The notes under the pieces are model-generated. The model worked only from the letters and a program-made list of their open reading frames with translations. It was not told the origin of the DNA and did no database searches. A stretch of 64,000 nt of DNA from Bacteroidales bacterium UBA4070 (lineage in GTDB: Bacteria; Bacteroidota; Bacteroidia; Bacteroidales; VadinHA17): the NCBI GenBank assembly GCA_002383485.1, contig DFYY01000053.1, positions 62,001 through 126,000 of the forward strand, written 5' to 3'. Position numbers and translations under genes: made by a program. Positions 27,023 to 35,672 of the stretch are shown here, piece after piece; the stretch's first letter is position 1, and every line of letters begins with the position of its first letter.

Positions 27023-27607
27023 ATGAAAAAAACGGTTATTTCCCTTGTGACTATGCTTCTCTGCAGCGGCGCTACCGCACAGTGGAAGGCACAGACTGCC
27101 GAAACATATGACAAAACATACAGAATGGCATTTGTTGTGTCAAAAGGCGGTGGCGAGACTTTGAGGATAATGCGTGATATCTCATCCGGAACGACACTGA
27201 AAGGCGCCAATCCCTATGATCAGATCTCAGGGCAGCTTTTGCTCAACAATAATGTGGGTATGGAATATAAAGTTCATACAATTGTTTTGAGGTTTGACGA
27301 AAGCACCAAGCTGTACATACATCAGCCGGCGGATCTTAAACAGGGATGGGACGCTAACGCCGGGAGATACATCATTGAGTCCGACTGGCAGATCTGGCGA
27401 AGAGGAGATACCAGGAACAGGGGAGCCGCAACCCCCGGCGATAAGGGGACAAACCTGAAAAAAGAGATTTTTGACCTGATGAAGTCATCCGGAAAGGTCA
27501 ATTGCCATATCATACTGCTGCACAAGATGGATGACGCCCAAACAACCATTTCTGCCGATTTCGTCCTGCAAAACTCAACGAAATCAATCAATTACCTGTT
27601 CCAATAA
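27023..27607 (+). CDS. Secreted protein of unknown function
   Basis: I do not recognise this product (194 residues from the ATG at 27023). It starts with a short Sec signal (MKKTVISLVTMLLCSGATA, then QWKAQ). The mature part is mixed beta-type sequence with several aromatic residues (WQIWRRGDTRNRG near 130) and no Cys motif, repeat or membrane span. It is probably periplasmic. It stands alone: 183 AT-rich bases with short GCGAT-type repeats lie upstream, and 159 bases separate it from the next gene. Confidence 0.65.
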   Translation: MKKTVISLVTMLLCSGATAQWKAQTAETYDKTYRMAFVVSKGGGETLRIMRDISSGTTLKGANPYDQISGQLLLNNNVGMEYKVHTIVLRFDESTKLYIHQPADLKQGWDANAGRYIIESDWQIWRRGDTRNRGAATPGDKGTNLKKEIFDLMKSSGKVNCHIILLHKMDDAQTTISADFVLQNSTKSINYLFQ

Positions 27608-27766
27608 TCTCCGGACACCCTATCCGCCCCGGGCTGAGTGATCAATCCTCCATAGACATTTCAATAAAAAAATTGAAATCTTTCAATAGTATTGTTGGCG
27701 GATAACAGAATAGTATCAGTCAGCTTCATCGATGCCTGTGGTATTTTTGTGCCCTGATCCTGAAAA

Positions 27767-28357
27767 ATGGTAAAAATGGATATAGTGAATGTCAGCTCAC
27801 ATACTGATTTCCTCGCTAAAGCGGGAGAAAGCGAAAGGGTTTTCCTTATGCTGTTCCGCAAGGGGAGTGAGCAGAGCGAGTGTGCCATGCATAACCTATT
27901 GAATGCCACAGAGAAAGCTGGAGATCTCAAGGTCTTTGCAGCAGATGTCAGTGAAGTGCGTGATATTCATACGGAATACGGCGTTACAACGGTACCGTCG
28001 CTGCTGGCTTTCAGAGACGCGAGGCTGACCGGCATCGTCAAAGGATGCCAGGAAACCGGCTATTACAGGGCTATGACAGGAAACGCCTTCTTCAGGGCAT
28101 CAGCGGAGGGTGAGACCGCGCCGGCACGGAGAGTGACCGTCTATTCCACACCTGCCTGCTCATGGTGCAACACACTTAAGTCATGGCTGAAGCAAAACGG
28201 GATAAACTACACTGATATAGATGTTTCGCGCGACCAGCGCGCCGCAGAAGAGCTGGTGAAACGGACCGGTCAGCAGGGAGTACCCCAGACAGACATAAAC
28301 GGTGAGATCATTGTAGGATTCAATCAGCCCAGGCTTAAGCAACTCCTGGGTATCTGA
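27767..28357 (+). CDS. Degenerate thioredoxin-like domain fused to a glutaredoxin
   Basis: The 196-residue product has two parts. Residues 1 to about 108 look like a thioredoxin fold: FLMLFRKGSEQSEC takes the active-site position but lacks CxxC, and GVTTVPSLLAFRD carries the cis-proline. Residues 122-196 are a complete glutaredoxin: VTVYSTPACSWCNTLKSWL with the CSWC active site, GVPQTDINGEIIVGF with TVP-like cis-Pro and the GG-type end. It is cytoplasmic since no signal is present. The first half may hold a substrate or partner while the second does redox work. It is 42 bases ahead of an orphan groES. Confidence 0.8.
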   Translation: MVKMDIVNVSSHTDFLAKAGESERVFLMLFRKGSEQSECAMHNLLNATEKAGDLKVFAADVSEVRDIHTEYGVTTVPSLLAFRDARLTGIVKGCQETGYYRAMTGNAFFRASAEGETAPARRVTVYSTPACSWCNTLKSWLKQNGINYTDIDVSRDQRAAEELVKRTGQQGVPQTDINGEIIVGFNQPRLKQLLGI

Positions 28358-28399
28358 AACACGGAAAGAAACATGTTATTATAACCAAACAATATCACA

Positions 28400-28687
28400 A
28401 TGAAAGAGTTACAGCCAATAAACCAGCAGGTGATACTTGACGTCACCGACCCGAAAGATGAACAGCGTACCGCATCAGGCATCATCATCCCCGATGTGGC
28501 AAAAGAGAAGCCCAAGACCGGGAAAGTAGCCTGGATGGCCGTTATCGAGAACGCCGAGATCAAACCGGGAGACAATGTTCTTTATAAGCCCTTTGGCGGA
28601 ACGGAAGTCGAATTTGAAGGAAAGAAATACCTGATCATTCCATACGCCGACATCTACGCAAAAGTTGTAGAGACAGAGGCTATTTAA
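28400..28687 (+). CDS. GroES-family co-chaperonin, not beside groEL
   Basis: The 95-residue product aligns with GroES across its length: a start LQPINQQVILDVTDPKDEQR, the mobile-loop end SGIIIPDVAKEKPKTG, then KPGDNVLYKPFGGTEVEFEG and KKYLIIPYADIYAKV. GroES forms a seven-membered lid on GroEL. Here no groEL follows; instead a strong terminator comes 19 bases after the stop. The segment WMAVIENAEIKPGD is shorter and less acidic than in most GroES proteins. It is probably a second, diverged GroES copy. Confidence 0.85.
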   Translation: MKELQPINQQVILDVTDPKDEQRTASGIIIPDVAKEKPKTGKVAWMAVIENAEIKPGDNVLYKPFGGTEVEFEGKKYLIIPYADIYAKVVETEAI

Positions 28688-28705
28688 AAGTTGCCGTTTC
28701 AGTGT

Positions 28706-28750
28706 GAAGAGCCTTATGCAGACTGACCTGCAATAAGGCTCTTCCCTTTT
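28706..28750 (+). terminator. Intrinsic terminator after groES
   Basis: A 12-base stem GAAGAGCCTTAT pairs with ATAAGGCTCTTC (28706-28717 with 28733-28744) across a 15-base loop and is followed by CCTTTT. It ends the glutaredoxin-groES unit. Confidence 0.88.
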
Positions 28751-28847
28751 ATCAGCTTATCAATCCTAAGGCGAAGCACAAAAGATACCTGCTTTTAAGA
28801 ATCCAACCGGCTGGATCCGGGAAGACCTATGGTTCGAGTTTAATATT

Positions 28848-29072
28848 TATATCAGGACTACAGTAATACCTGTTTTCAACCAGCAGACGGGACTGCGGCC
28901 ATTGTTTGAAAATTGCGCCCGGGTCTCTCTCTCTTCGGCAATCACCTGCCATGCATATATTCTGCCCTTCTCCAGTACCGGCTGTGCCGGACCGTAGAGA
29001 AAGGAGAACCTGCCCTGCAGTTCCGTCTCGTAGAAGGCGGGTTCTGTTGTAGAAGTAAACGTAAAACCAGCA
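28848..29072 (-). pseudogene. Fragment of a large secreted protein (FnIII-like segment)
   Basis: On the minus strand the frame from about 29072 reads AFYETELQGRFSFLYGPAQP, then VLEKGRIYAWQVIAEERETR and AQFSNNGRSPVCW, before ending at TAA. The pattern of GPAQPVLEKGRIYAWQV plus FxNNGxSPV is common in fibronectin-type repeats of long Bacteroidota surface proteins. No start codon, signal peptide or further domain is visible. The rest of the 29073-29311 gap and 28751-28847 hold no gene that I can see. The family is a guess from pattern memory. Confidence 0.45.
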
Positions 29073-29311
29073 AAAAAATTGATTTATATCAATCTGTTAC
29101 ACCTTAATCTCAATTATTTTATAGATGTCTGAAGTGTTTGCATCATTAAGACGGTCTGATCAAAACAGCTTTATTTGCCAGGATAAAGTTATTGGGACCC
29201 GGATCTGTAGGTATCAGAACCACCCTTCTCATTGCAGCGTTCCGGCGACAATTTTCGTATTAGGATATAAAAGACCTGAATTTCATAGAACCATAACTTA
29301 AAAAGATCAGA

Positions 29312-30556
29312 ATGAAAAATCCCGTATTAATAGCTTTGTGTCTCCTGCCTTTCGCCGGATTATCGTCATGTTCAAAGGATAATCCCGGCCAGGAGCCCGA
29401 TCTCACTCCGGAAAATATTGAGCTGACCGCCAAAGGTGCGGAGGTAATAGCCTATGGGAATGAATTTGGCATAGAGCTCTTTACAAAGGTTGCCTTTGAA
29501 GAAGACAAGAATTTTATGCTTTCTCCGCTCAGCGCCAGCGCAGCCTTGACAATGCTTCTCAACGGCTGTGCCGGAGATACCTATGATCAGCTGAAGGAGA
29601 CGCTGAAATATCCTGAAAACATTTCCATAAGCGAAATAAACGAGGTTTATAAAAGTCTCGTCTCCCAGTTGCTGGATGCAGATCCTAAGGTAAAACTGGC
29701 CCTTGCAAATGCAATTTTCTACAGGCAGGGATTCAGCGTCAAGAACCCGTTCCTGAGTACAATGGATAACGATTTCAATGCAGAGATTGCCGGCCTTGAT
29801 TTTTCGCTTCCATCAGCACTTACAACCATTAACAAATGGGCCGCCGACAATACAAACGGCAAAATTCCGAAAGTTCTCAATGAGATCTCAGGTGATGCGG
29901 TTATGTTTATCATGAATGCCCTTTACTTCAAAGGCGACTGGAGCTACCAGTTCGACAAGGATCTGACCTCTGACAGGGCATTTTACACCAACGGCTCAAG
30001 CTCCATTGATGTAAGCACCATGAAGGGGGATGTTGGTTCCAGGGTTGCGTACGGAACCGGTTACAGGGCGATTGAAATGCCATATGGCCAGACAAATTTT
30101 ACAATGGTGGTTATTGTCCCGGAGGGCACACTCACTGAATTCAATGCAACATTTGACTCGGAGAAATGGAACACAATCACATCGGCGTTTGATAATCAGG
30201 AAGAGTTCAGTGAACTGACTGTTTACATGCCGAAGTTCAAATTCTCATACGAGAAGTACCTGAATGACCAGCTGCAGAGCATGGGAATGCTGGATGCCTT
30301 CGATTCTTACCTGGCAGACCTCTCCGGTATTTCCGATGCCTCTATTTTTGTAAGTTTCGTGAAGCAGAACACCTTCGTGGAGGTTGACGAAAAAGGAACC
30401 GAAGCCGCGGCAGTCACCACCATAGGAATAGAGCTGACAAGCATGCCGCCCCAGCCGCAGGTATTTGAAATTGACAAACCATTTGTATTTGCAATACGTG
30501 AACGGACCACCAACACTCTTCTCTTCATCGGACAGATGGTAAATCCTCTTATTTAA
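29312..30556 (+). CDS. Serpin lipoprotein (serine/cysteine protease inhibitor)
   Basis: The 414-residue product has a lipoprotein signal with Cys20 (FAGLSSC) and then a full serpin domain: NFMLSPLSASAALTMLLNG, VMFIMNALYFKGDWSYQFD, the hinge VDEKGTEAAAVTT (G362 is P15) and the C-terminal DKPFVFAIRERTTNTLLFIG. Small Ala/Thr residues in the hinge fit an inhibitory serpin. By hinge counting P1-P1' is Thr376-Ser377, so a protease accepting small polar residues is a likely target. It is lipid-anchored, so it may guard the cell surface or periplasm. The loop after P1' is about three residues longer than in alpha-1-antitrypsin. Confidence 0.9.
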   Translation: MKNPVLIALCLLPFAGLSSCSKDNPGQEPDLTPENIELTAKGAEVIAYGNEFGIELFTKVAFEEDKNFMLSPLSASAALTMLLNGCAGDTYDQLKETLKYPENISISEINEVYKSLVSQLLDADPKVKLALANAIFYRQGFSVKNPFLSTMDNDFNAEIAGLDFSLPSALTTINKWAADNTNGKIPKVLNEISGDAVMFIMNALYFKGDWSYQFDKDLTSDRAFYTNGSSSIDVSTMKGDVGSRVAYGTGYRAIEMPYGQTNFTMVVIVPEGTLTEFNATFDSEKWNTITSAFDNQEEFSELTVYMPKFKFSYEKYLNDQLQSMGMLDAFDSYLADLSGISDASIFVSFVKQNTFVEVDEKGTEAAAVTTIGIELTSMPPQPQVFEIDKPFVFAIRERTTNTLLFIGQMVNPLI

Positions 30557-30616
30557 TGATCCGGATTACCGGCAAAATGAATTCACCTGTTTCGTAACAG
30601 CCAAAAACAATCGAAA

Positions 30617-31894
30617 ATGAAATCCCTTATCAAGTCCGCAACTTTTCTGCTGGTAATGATGACAGCTCTGACAGCCTGCCAGGACAGGACCACAGAATTG
30701 ATAACCTATGAGGCAAACGTACCTGTTTACATGTCGTTTAATGAGTTCAGGGCCAGCTTTGAAAAAAGTGCTCCGATCGAAATATCCCACCCCGGGAAAA
30801 TGTACTTTAAAGACGGGTATCTCTTTGTTAACGAGTATGGCAAAGGAATACACGTGATTGACAACTCAGATCCTGCCAATCCTGAAAAAGTGGCTTTTTA
30901 CGAGATCATGGGCAACGTCGACATGGCGATAAAGGGCAACATCCTGTTCGCCGACAGCTATATTGACCTGCTGGCCATAGACATTACAGACATAGATAAT
31001 CCCGTCGAGATTGACAGAATTGAAAATGTTTTTCCTGAGATCGTTCCTGAGGGCGAAGAATGGTTCCCATATGCAATGGTGGATAAATCCAAAGGTGTTA
31101 TAGTTGACTGGGAGGTAAAGAAAATTACCGAGAAAATGGAGGATTATACCCGGGGCGGATGGATATTCCGCGGCGAGATGGACTTTATGGCAAACACAGC
31201 AACCGGAGCCAAATGGACCGGGGGCAGCGGTACTGGCGGCTCAATGGCCCGCTTCATGCTGAATGACAACTACCTGTACGTAATCGCAGTACCCATAAGG
31301 CTCAAGACGGTTGATATCAGCACCGCGTCAGGCATGGCGGTGGTAGACAGTATCGATGTTCCCCGTAATATGGAGACACTCTTCCGCCTCGAGGATAAAC
31401 TGTTCATCGGAACCACAACCGGCATGCTGATCTTCGACCTTGTCAATCCAAAAAAGCCCGTTCAGATATCATCTTATGACCATATCACAGCCTGCGACCC
31501 TGTTGTGGTTGACGGCCAGTATGCGTACGTTACCCTTAGGTCAGGCAACATGTGCAACAACGCGCAAAACCTACTGGAAGTAATCGATATATCCTCACTG
31601 GCAAACCCGTACCTGGTAAAATCGTACCCTATGTTCAATCCTCACGGGCTGGGAACTGATGGTGACCTTCTGTTTGTCTGCGATGGCGCGGCGGGTCTGA
31701 AGATTTACGACAAATCGGACCCGCTGGCCATCATAACCAACCGGATTGCCTACTACCCCGACTTTGATACTTACGACGTTATCCCGATGAATGGCATCCT
31801 GATGCTCGTAGGCAAGGAAGGCATTTACCAGTATGATTACAGCGACCCTGAAAATATAGTCCAGATAAGCCATATAACAATTACGGAAGAATAA
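30617..31894 (+). CDS. LVIVD-repeat lipoprotein
   Basis: The 425-residue product has a lipoprotein signal with Cys21 (MMTALTAC). The mature part carries repeated short units of the LVIVD kind: YGKGIHVIDNSDPANPEKVAF, DLLAIDITDIDNPVEIDRI, GMLIFDLVNPKKPVQI, NLLEVIDISSLANPYLVKSY, GLKIYDKSDP and GIYQYDYSDPENIVQI. These likely fold as a beta-propeller on the outer membrane or in the periplasm. The role is unknown, with surface adhesion or scaffold functions suggested for relatives. Four bases separate its stop from the next gene, so the two are co-transcribed. Confidence 0.85.
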   Translation: MKSLIKSATFLLVMMTALTACQDRTTELITYEANVPVYMSFNEFRASFEKSAPIEISHPGKMYFKDGYLFVNEYGKGIHVIDNSDPANPEKVAFYEIMGNVDMAIKGNILFADSYIDLLAIDITDIDNPVEIDRIENVFPEIVPEGEEWFPYAMVDKSKGVIVDWEVKKITEKMEDYTRGGWIFRGEMDFMANTATGAKWTGGSGTGGSMARFMLNDNYLYVIAVPIRLKTVDISTASGMAVVDSIDVPRNMETLFRLEDKLFIGTTTGMLIFDLVNPKKPVQISSYDHITACDPVVVDGQYAYVTLRSGNMCNNAQNLLEVIDISSLANPYLVKSYPMFNPHGLGTDGDLLFVCDGAAGLKIYDKSDPLAIITNRIAYYPDFDTYDVIPMNGILMLVGKEGIYQYDYSDPENIVQISHITITEE

Positions 31895-31898
31895 ATAT

Positions 31899-32636
31899 AT
31901 GCCGAGACTTACTGCTATTGCGGTTTGTGTTCTGCTTACACTCGCCGCAACAGGTCAGCAACGCAGGTATACTGTAGTGCTTGACGATGGTTCCCGGATC
32001 AGGGGGACCATCGTTGCTGATTCTGCGGACTATCTTGATTTAAAGATCCTGACCCCGCAGATTCTGAGAATTGACAGGTCACAGGTGTCATCGCTTGAAA
32101 GACTGAAATACCCGGTAAAGAACAACCAGAAGACCTCAGGTTATTACATCCGGTTTTCAACCAGTCTCCTCACGGGGCGAAGCAAAAACCTCAACAGGAA
32201 AGATATAAGTATTAATCTGTCGAACGGTTACCAGTTCAGTAATGGCCTGGCGATTGGTGCAGGATCGGGGATAGAGGAACTGGAACTGGTTCTTGTTCCC
32301 CTGTACGCGGAGATGAGATATACTCCACTGAACTCGGGTGTGTCTCCCTATGCGTGGCTCAGGGCAGGTTACAGTTTTGCAACAAGTGACCAGGCTGTGA
32401 CAGTTGTCGAATATTCCAAATTGAAAAGGAACTCCGAAGGCGGATTTTTGTTCGGTACCGGAGCCGGCATATCAATGTTTACCTGGAGGAAAACCGCAAT
32501 AAGTATTGGATTGGGATACAGGTACCAGAAGGTCATCTTCCGTGAGGATCTGTACTGGTGGGGCGGGAACACGATCAGGGAGACTGTTACTCATTTCAAC
32601 AGGCTGGAACTGCAACTAGGTTTTACCTTTATGTAA
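31899..32636 (+). CDS. Predicted outer-membrane beta-barrel protein
   Basis: I do not recognise a named family. The 245-residue product has a signal (VCVLLTLAATG, then QQRRY), a short N-terminal beta domain (YTVVLDDGSRIRGTIVADSA), and from about residue 82 alternating beta-strand sequence (YYIRFSTSLLTG, LAIGAGSGIEEL, YAWLRAGYSFAT, AISIGLGYRYQKV) ending LELQLGFTFM. That fits an 8-strand outer-membrane barrel with a periplasmic N-terminal plug or handle. It follows the LVIVD gene by four bases, which suggests a shared envelope task. Confidence 0.65.
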   Translation: MPRLTAIAVCVLLTLAATGQQRRYTVVLDDGSRIRGTIVADSADYLDLKILTPQILRIDRSQVSSLERLKYPVKNNQKTSGYYIRFSTSLLTGRSKNLNRKDISINLSNGYQFSNGLAIGAGSGIEELELVLVPLYAEMRYTPLNSGVSPYAWLRAGYSFATSDQAVTVVEYSKLKRNSEGGFLFGTGAGISMFTWRKTAISIGLGYRYQKVIFREDLYWWGGNTIRETVTHFNRLELQLGFTFM

Positions 32637-32713
32637 GAGAGAAATATGGACATTGTTTACAGAATATCGCCATAATTGAGTTATTTCGGGGAAACTTGAT
32701 TCCTGGCGGTATA

Positions 32714-33295
32714 ATGGGTAAAGAAACAATAAAAGGTCATGAATACTCTGACTCCTATCTTGTTACAAGATGTGCCGGTGGCGATATCCGCTCACAGGAA
32801 TTCCTTTACAGGCGATACTTTTCGTTTGCCATGTCAATCTGTATCAGGTATACCCGGGATGAGGGGGAGGCGATGGAAATAGTGAATGACAGCTATATGA
32901 AGGTCCTGGACAGGCTTCAGGAATACGATCAGTCAAGGCCGTTTAAGAACTGGTATGGAAAAATCCTCGTAAATACAGCAATTGATAACTACAGAAAGAA
33001 CCAGAAAAACAACGAATTCCTCCCGCTTGAAACGGTAGATGAAACCGGAGAGAGCGATCCTGAAATAGAAACTGAACTTTCAGTTAACGATATCCTGACA
33101 CTGTACAGTTACCTTCCGGCAAATTACAGGATGACATTCAACCTCTTCGAAATAGAAGGGTATTCACACGAGGAGATTGGTCAGATGCTGGGGGTTACCG
33201 CCTCCACCTCAAGGGCCAACCTTGCCAGGGCTAAAAAGATGTTGCGGGATCTTTATTGCAGGCATATTATCCCGGTAAAAAAGAGCCATGAATAA
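32714..33295 (+). CDS. ECF-type RNA polymerase sigma factor
   Basis: From the ATG at 32714 the product has 193 residues, the usual ECF size; the open frame begins earlier but overlaps the previous gene. Region 2 reads FLYRRYFSFAMSICIRYTRD, then EAMEIVNDSYMKVLDRL; region 4 has LPANYRMTFNLFEIEGYSHE, then EIGQMLGVTASTSRANLARAKKML, the helix-turn-helix that binds the -35 element. Its stop overlaps the following gene by eight bases, so that product is probably its anti-sigma factor. Confidence 0.9.
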   Translation: MGKETIKGHEYSDSYLVTRCAGGDIRSQEFLYRRYFSFAMSICIRYTRDEGEAMEIVNDSYMKVLDRLQEYDQSRPFKNWYGKILVNTAIDNYRKNQKNNEFLPLETVDETGESDPEIETELSVNDILTLYSYLPANYRMTFNLFEIEGYSHEEIGQMLGVTASTSRANLARAKKMLRDLYCRHIIPVKKSHE

Positions 33296-34559
33296 GTTTG
33301 ATGACATATTCAGCCGTAAGATAAAGGAGGCATTTGACAGCTATGATGCTGACCACCTCGCAGAGAAGGGGTGGAATGCCTATGTCAGCAAGAATGCCAG
33401 GAGGCGTAGACGGGCAATTATAATTCCGTTGTGGGCCAGGGCAGCCACGGTAGCTGTCCTGGTGACTATCGGTGTGCTCTTTACTGCACGTTTTTATAAC
33501 CGTAAGGCCGGCGAACCGCTAGTTAAGGTTGCACAGGAGACCCGGAATGAACAAACGGAGTCTGTAACCTATAAGGATGATACATCGGCGGTCAGACTTG
33601 AAGTCGCTGCAGCAAAGGATGAAAGTGCCACACCACAACCTGAAGTCACCACGGCAAAGGCCGAAGACGCAGCAGCAAAGACAGCAATGCCGGCATCAGT
33701 CCCTGAAAAAGCTGATCACTTGAGGGCTTCCGGGCTGGCGGTCAGTACTGCAGCAGAACCCATACCAGCCGGCCTTAATGCAGGGGTGTACCTCGCCGCT
33801 GATCCCGCAGAAAAAAGACTGGCTGATGATGCTGACGTCAGACTGAATCTGACACCTAAAAAGGCACAGAAGGATTACCTGGTGCTGCCCCGGGAAAAGA
33901 TGACGACAACAATTATGACCGGATTATCAGGTATGATGGCCAGTATCGGCAATGCGACATCGACTGCCGGGGGCGTTTCCCTCGGTTTCTACCTGGAGCA
34001 GCAGCTTACCCGCAACATAGCGGTTCGTCCTGGCCTGGCCATGGCAAGACATGCTTACTCCATGGAGAGCTCCTCACCGGGTAGAGTATCGCTGGATTAC
34101 GCTGCACCGGAGCTGGACGGCCTGTCAGGAACAATCTCTTCATATTCGGCTGATATTGAAGTACTGTCGATGGAGATTCCGGTAAATTTCGTCTTCTCTG
34201 TCCGGAAACGGGCACGCACAAACCTGTTTGTGAGTACCGGCGCATCAACTGTGTTCTATCTGAACCAGCGCCTGTCGGGGAGCTTTGACAATACTTATAC
34301 AAAGACATTATACAATTCCAATAGCGGGGCAATATCATACGAGTCGGTGACAACAACCGCCAGGATTGAAAGTGAGCAGGAGTTTTTAAACCGTGTTGAT
34401 TTCATGGGACTTGCCAACTTCTCCGCCGGCTACTCCTTTCCGTTCAGCAAAACAAGCAATCTGCTTTTCGAACCGTTTATACAGTTGCCCGTAAAAGACC
34501 TTACCAGCCTTAACCTGCGCATCAGGTACGGCGGGATCTCCATGAAGATTCAGTTCTGA
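33288..34559 (+). CDS. Putative anti-sigma/beta-barrel hybrid protein
   Basis: The 423-residue product has a cytoplasmic N-terminus of about 45 residues with a basic patch (ARRRRRA), one transmembrane helix (about residues 46-65, ARAATVAVLVTIGVLFTARF), then a long Ala/Lys/Glu-rich low-complexity linker (about 80-185). Residues 205-423 look like strands of an outer-membrane-type barrel (GVSLGFYLEQQL, NIAVRPGLAM, MEIPVNFVFSV, LFVSTGASTVFYL, LRIRYGGISMKIQF). With the overlapping ECF gene, the front part is probably an anti-sigma domain. A protein spanning from cytoplasm to outer membrane would be unusual; the back part could also be a periplasmic beta domain. Confidence 0.65.
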   Translation: MNKFDDIFSRKIKEAFDSYDADHLAEKGWNAYVSKNARRRRRAIIIPLWARAATVAVLVTIGVLFTARFYNRKAGEPLVKVAQETRNEQTESVTYKDDTSAVRLEVAAAKDESATPQPEVTTAKAEDAAAKTAMPASVPEKADHLRASGLAVSTAAEPIPAGLNAGVYLAADPAEKRLADDADVRLNLTPKKAQKDYLVLPREKMTTTIMTGLSGMMASIGNATSTAGGVSLGFYLEQQLTRNIAVRPGLAMARHAYSMESSSPGRVSLDYAAPELDGLSGTISSYSADIEVLSMEIPVNFVFSVRKRARTNLFVSTGASTVFYLNQRLSGSFDNTYTKTLYNSNSGAISYESVTTTARIESEQEFLNRVDFMGLANFSAGYSFPFSKTSNLLFEPFIQLPVKDLTSLNLRIRYGGISMKIQF

Positions 34560-35625
34560 GAGGGCTCCCCTGTGGAATCATCCCTGTTCCTTCCTTTTCT
34601 GACAAGGAGGATATAGACAGGAATTCCAAGCAGGTTCAGGGTGAGGCCTATCCCGGTCTCCCGGGTCTGGTTATTATAGTATTGAAGAACAGCCCCTGCC
34701 GGGCCATGGCATAGTACGGTCGGACCCCGGTCAGTATGCTGGCATTGGTGCAGCCAAGGGTGGAGATAAGAATGAGAACAGAGATGAACAGCACTCCACC
34801 GCTGCCCCATATGCTCCTGACAGCCTCAATACCGGCTATCTGGTCTCCGGCATTGTTAATCTGCTTAAGCTCGTTGATTGAGAGCAGTTTAAGAAAGGTA
34901 TAGTTCACCACCAGGTATACGATAATGACTATGCCTACACCGGCGATAATGCCTCTCGGGATGTTCCTGTGCGGGTCTTTTACCTCCCCTCCGATAAAGC
35001 CGACAGACACCCATCCCTGGTATGCCCAGAAGGCTGCAAGCATGGCAGTGTAAAACGATGAAAAGGTCACCGCATTGCCAGCCGCCGTCCCACTGACGGC
35101 CATGATCCCGGCAACAGTATCCCGGCCGCCGGCAAGCCCGGCTATGACAATCGCCAGAAGGCCCCCGCCGACAAGAAGAAGGACGGTCTTGTTAACCCAT
35201 GCCCCGCTTTTCAGTCCTGACATATTCAGGAAGGTAAGAAACAGAATAAGCAGTATGGTTGTCAGCTTAATCCCGAAATCGCGGAACGGATAAAAAATAC
35301 CTCCGATTGTCAGGTGCTGAAGTGACGGAAGTATATCGGGGATGGACATGATGCAGTTGAGTGATTGAGTGAAGACGTAAGCCACGCCTGATATTGCTGC
35401 TGTCTGGATCACCGTGAAGAGAGACCATCCAAAGAGGGAAGAGAAGAAGCGGCCGTAGATGGTTCGCAGGTAGACGTACTCATTGCCGGTGTCGGCAAGC
35501 ATGCCTGCCACCTCACCGTTACTCAGCGCTCCGAAGAGGGTGATTATCCATGCTGCCAGCCATACCAGCAGTATGACATTAAGCACTCTATTTGTCAACA
35601 TCCAATCGCTTAAATGAGAATACAA
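34550..35625 (-). pseudogene. Decayed APC permease, paralogue of the gene at 25436-26839
   Basis: The minus-strand frame (34648-35625) reads ILLVWLAAWIITLFGALSNG, VAGMLADTGNEYVYL and AAFWAYQGWVSVGFIGGEV, nearly collinear with the intact permease. Three defects are visible. The first 30 or so residues, with the GSG substrate motif, are missing. After RPYYAMARQGLFF the text jumps straight to NTIITRP, skipping about 100 residues present in the intact copy between LFFSGIG and LFFNTIITRP. Then a one-base shift near 34660-34666 moves the tail (TGIGLTLNLLGIPVYILLV) into another frame. The 3' end overlaps the barrel gene by ten bases. It is almost surely non-functional. Confidence 0.85.
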
Positions 35626-35637
35626 TTAAAAAACTTG

Positions 35638-35645
35638 TAAATTTG
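35638..35645 (+). promoter_or_regulatory. -7 box for the tetR-like gene
   Basis: TAAATTTG matches TAnnTTTG and lies 27 bases before the ATG. It is followed by TTTGACC, whose reverse complement GGTCAAA resembles half of the inverted repeat before the MMPL gene, consistent with autoregulation. Confidence 0.45.
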
Positions 35646-35672
35646 ACCTGTAAATCAAAATAGTCAAATATA

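Noticed and set aside
28913..29107. Plus-strand open frame of 64 codons after groES
   Set aside because: It is opposite to the fragment with the YAWQV pattern and has no family features; the minus-strand reading explains the bases better.
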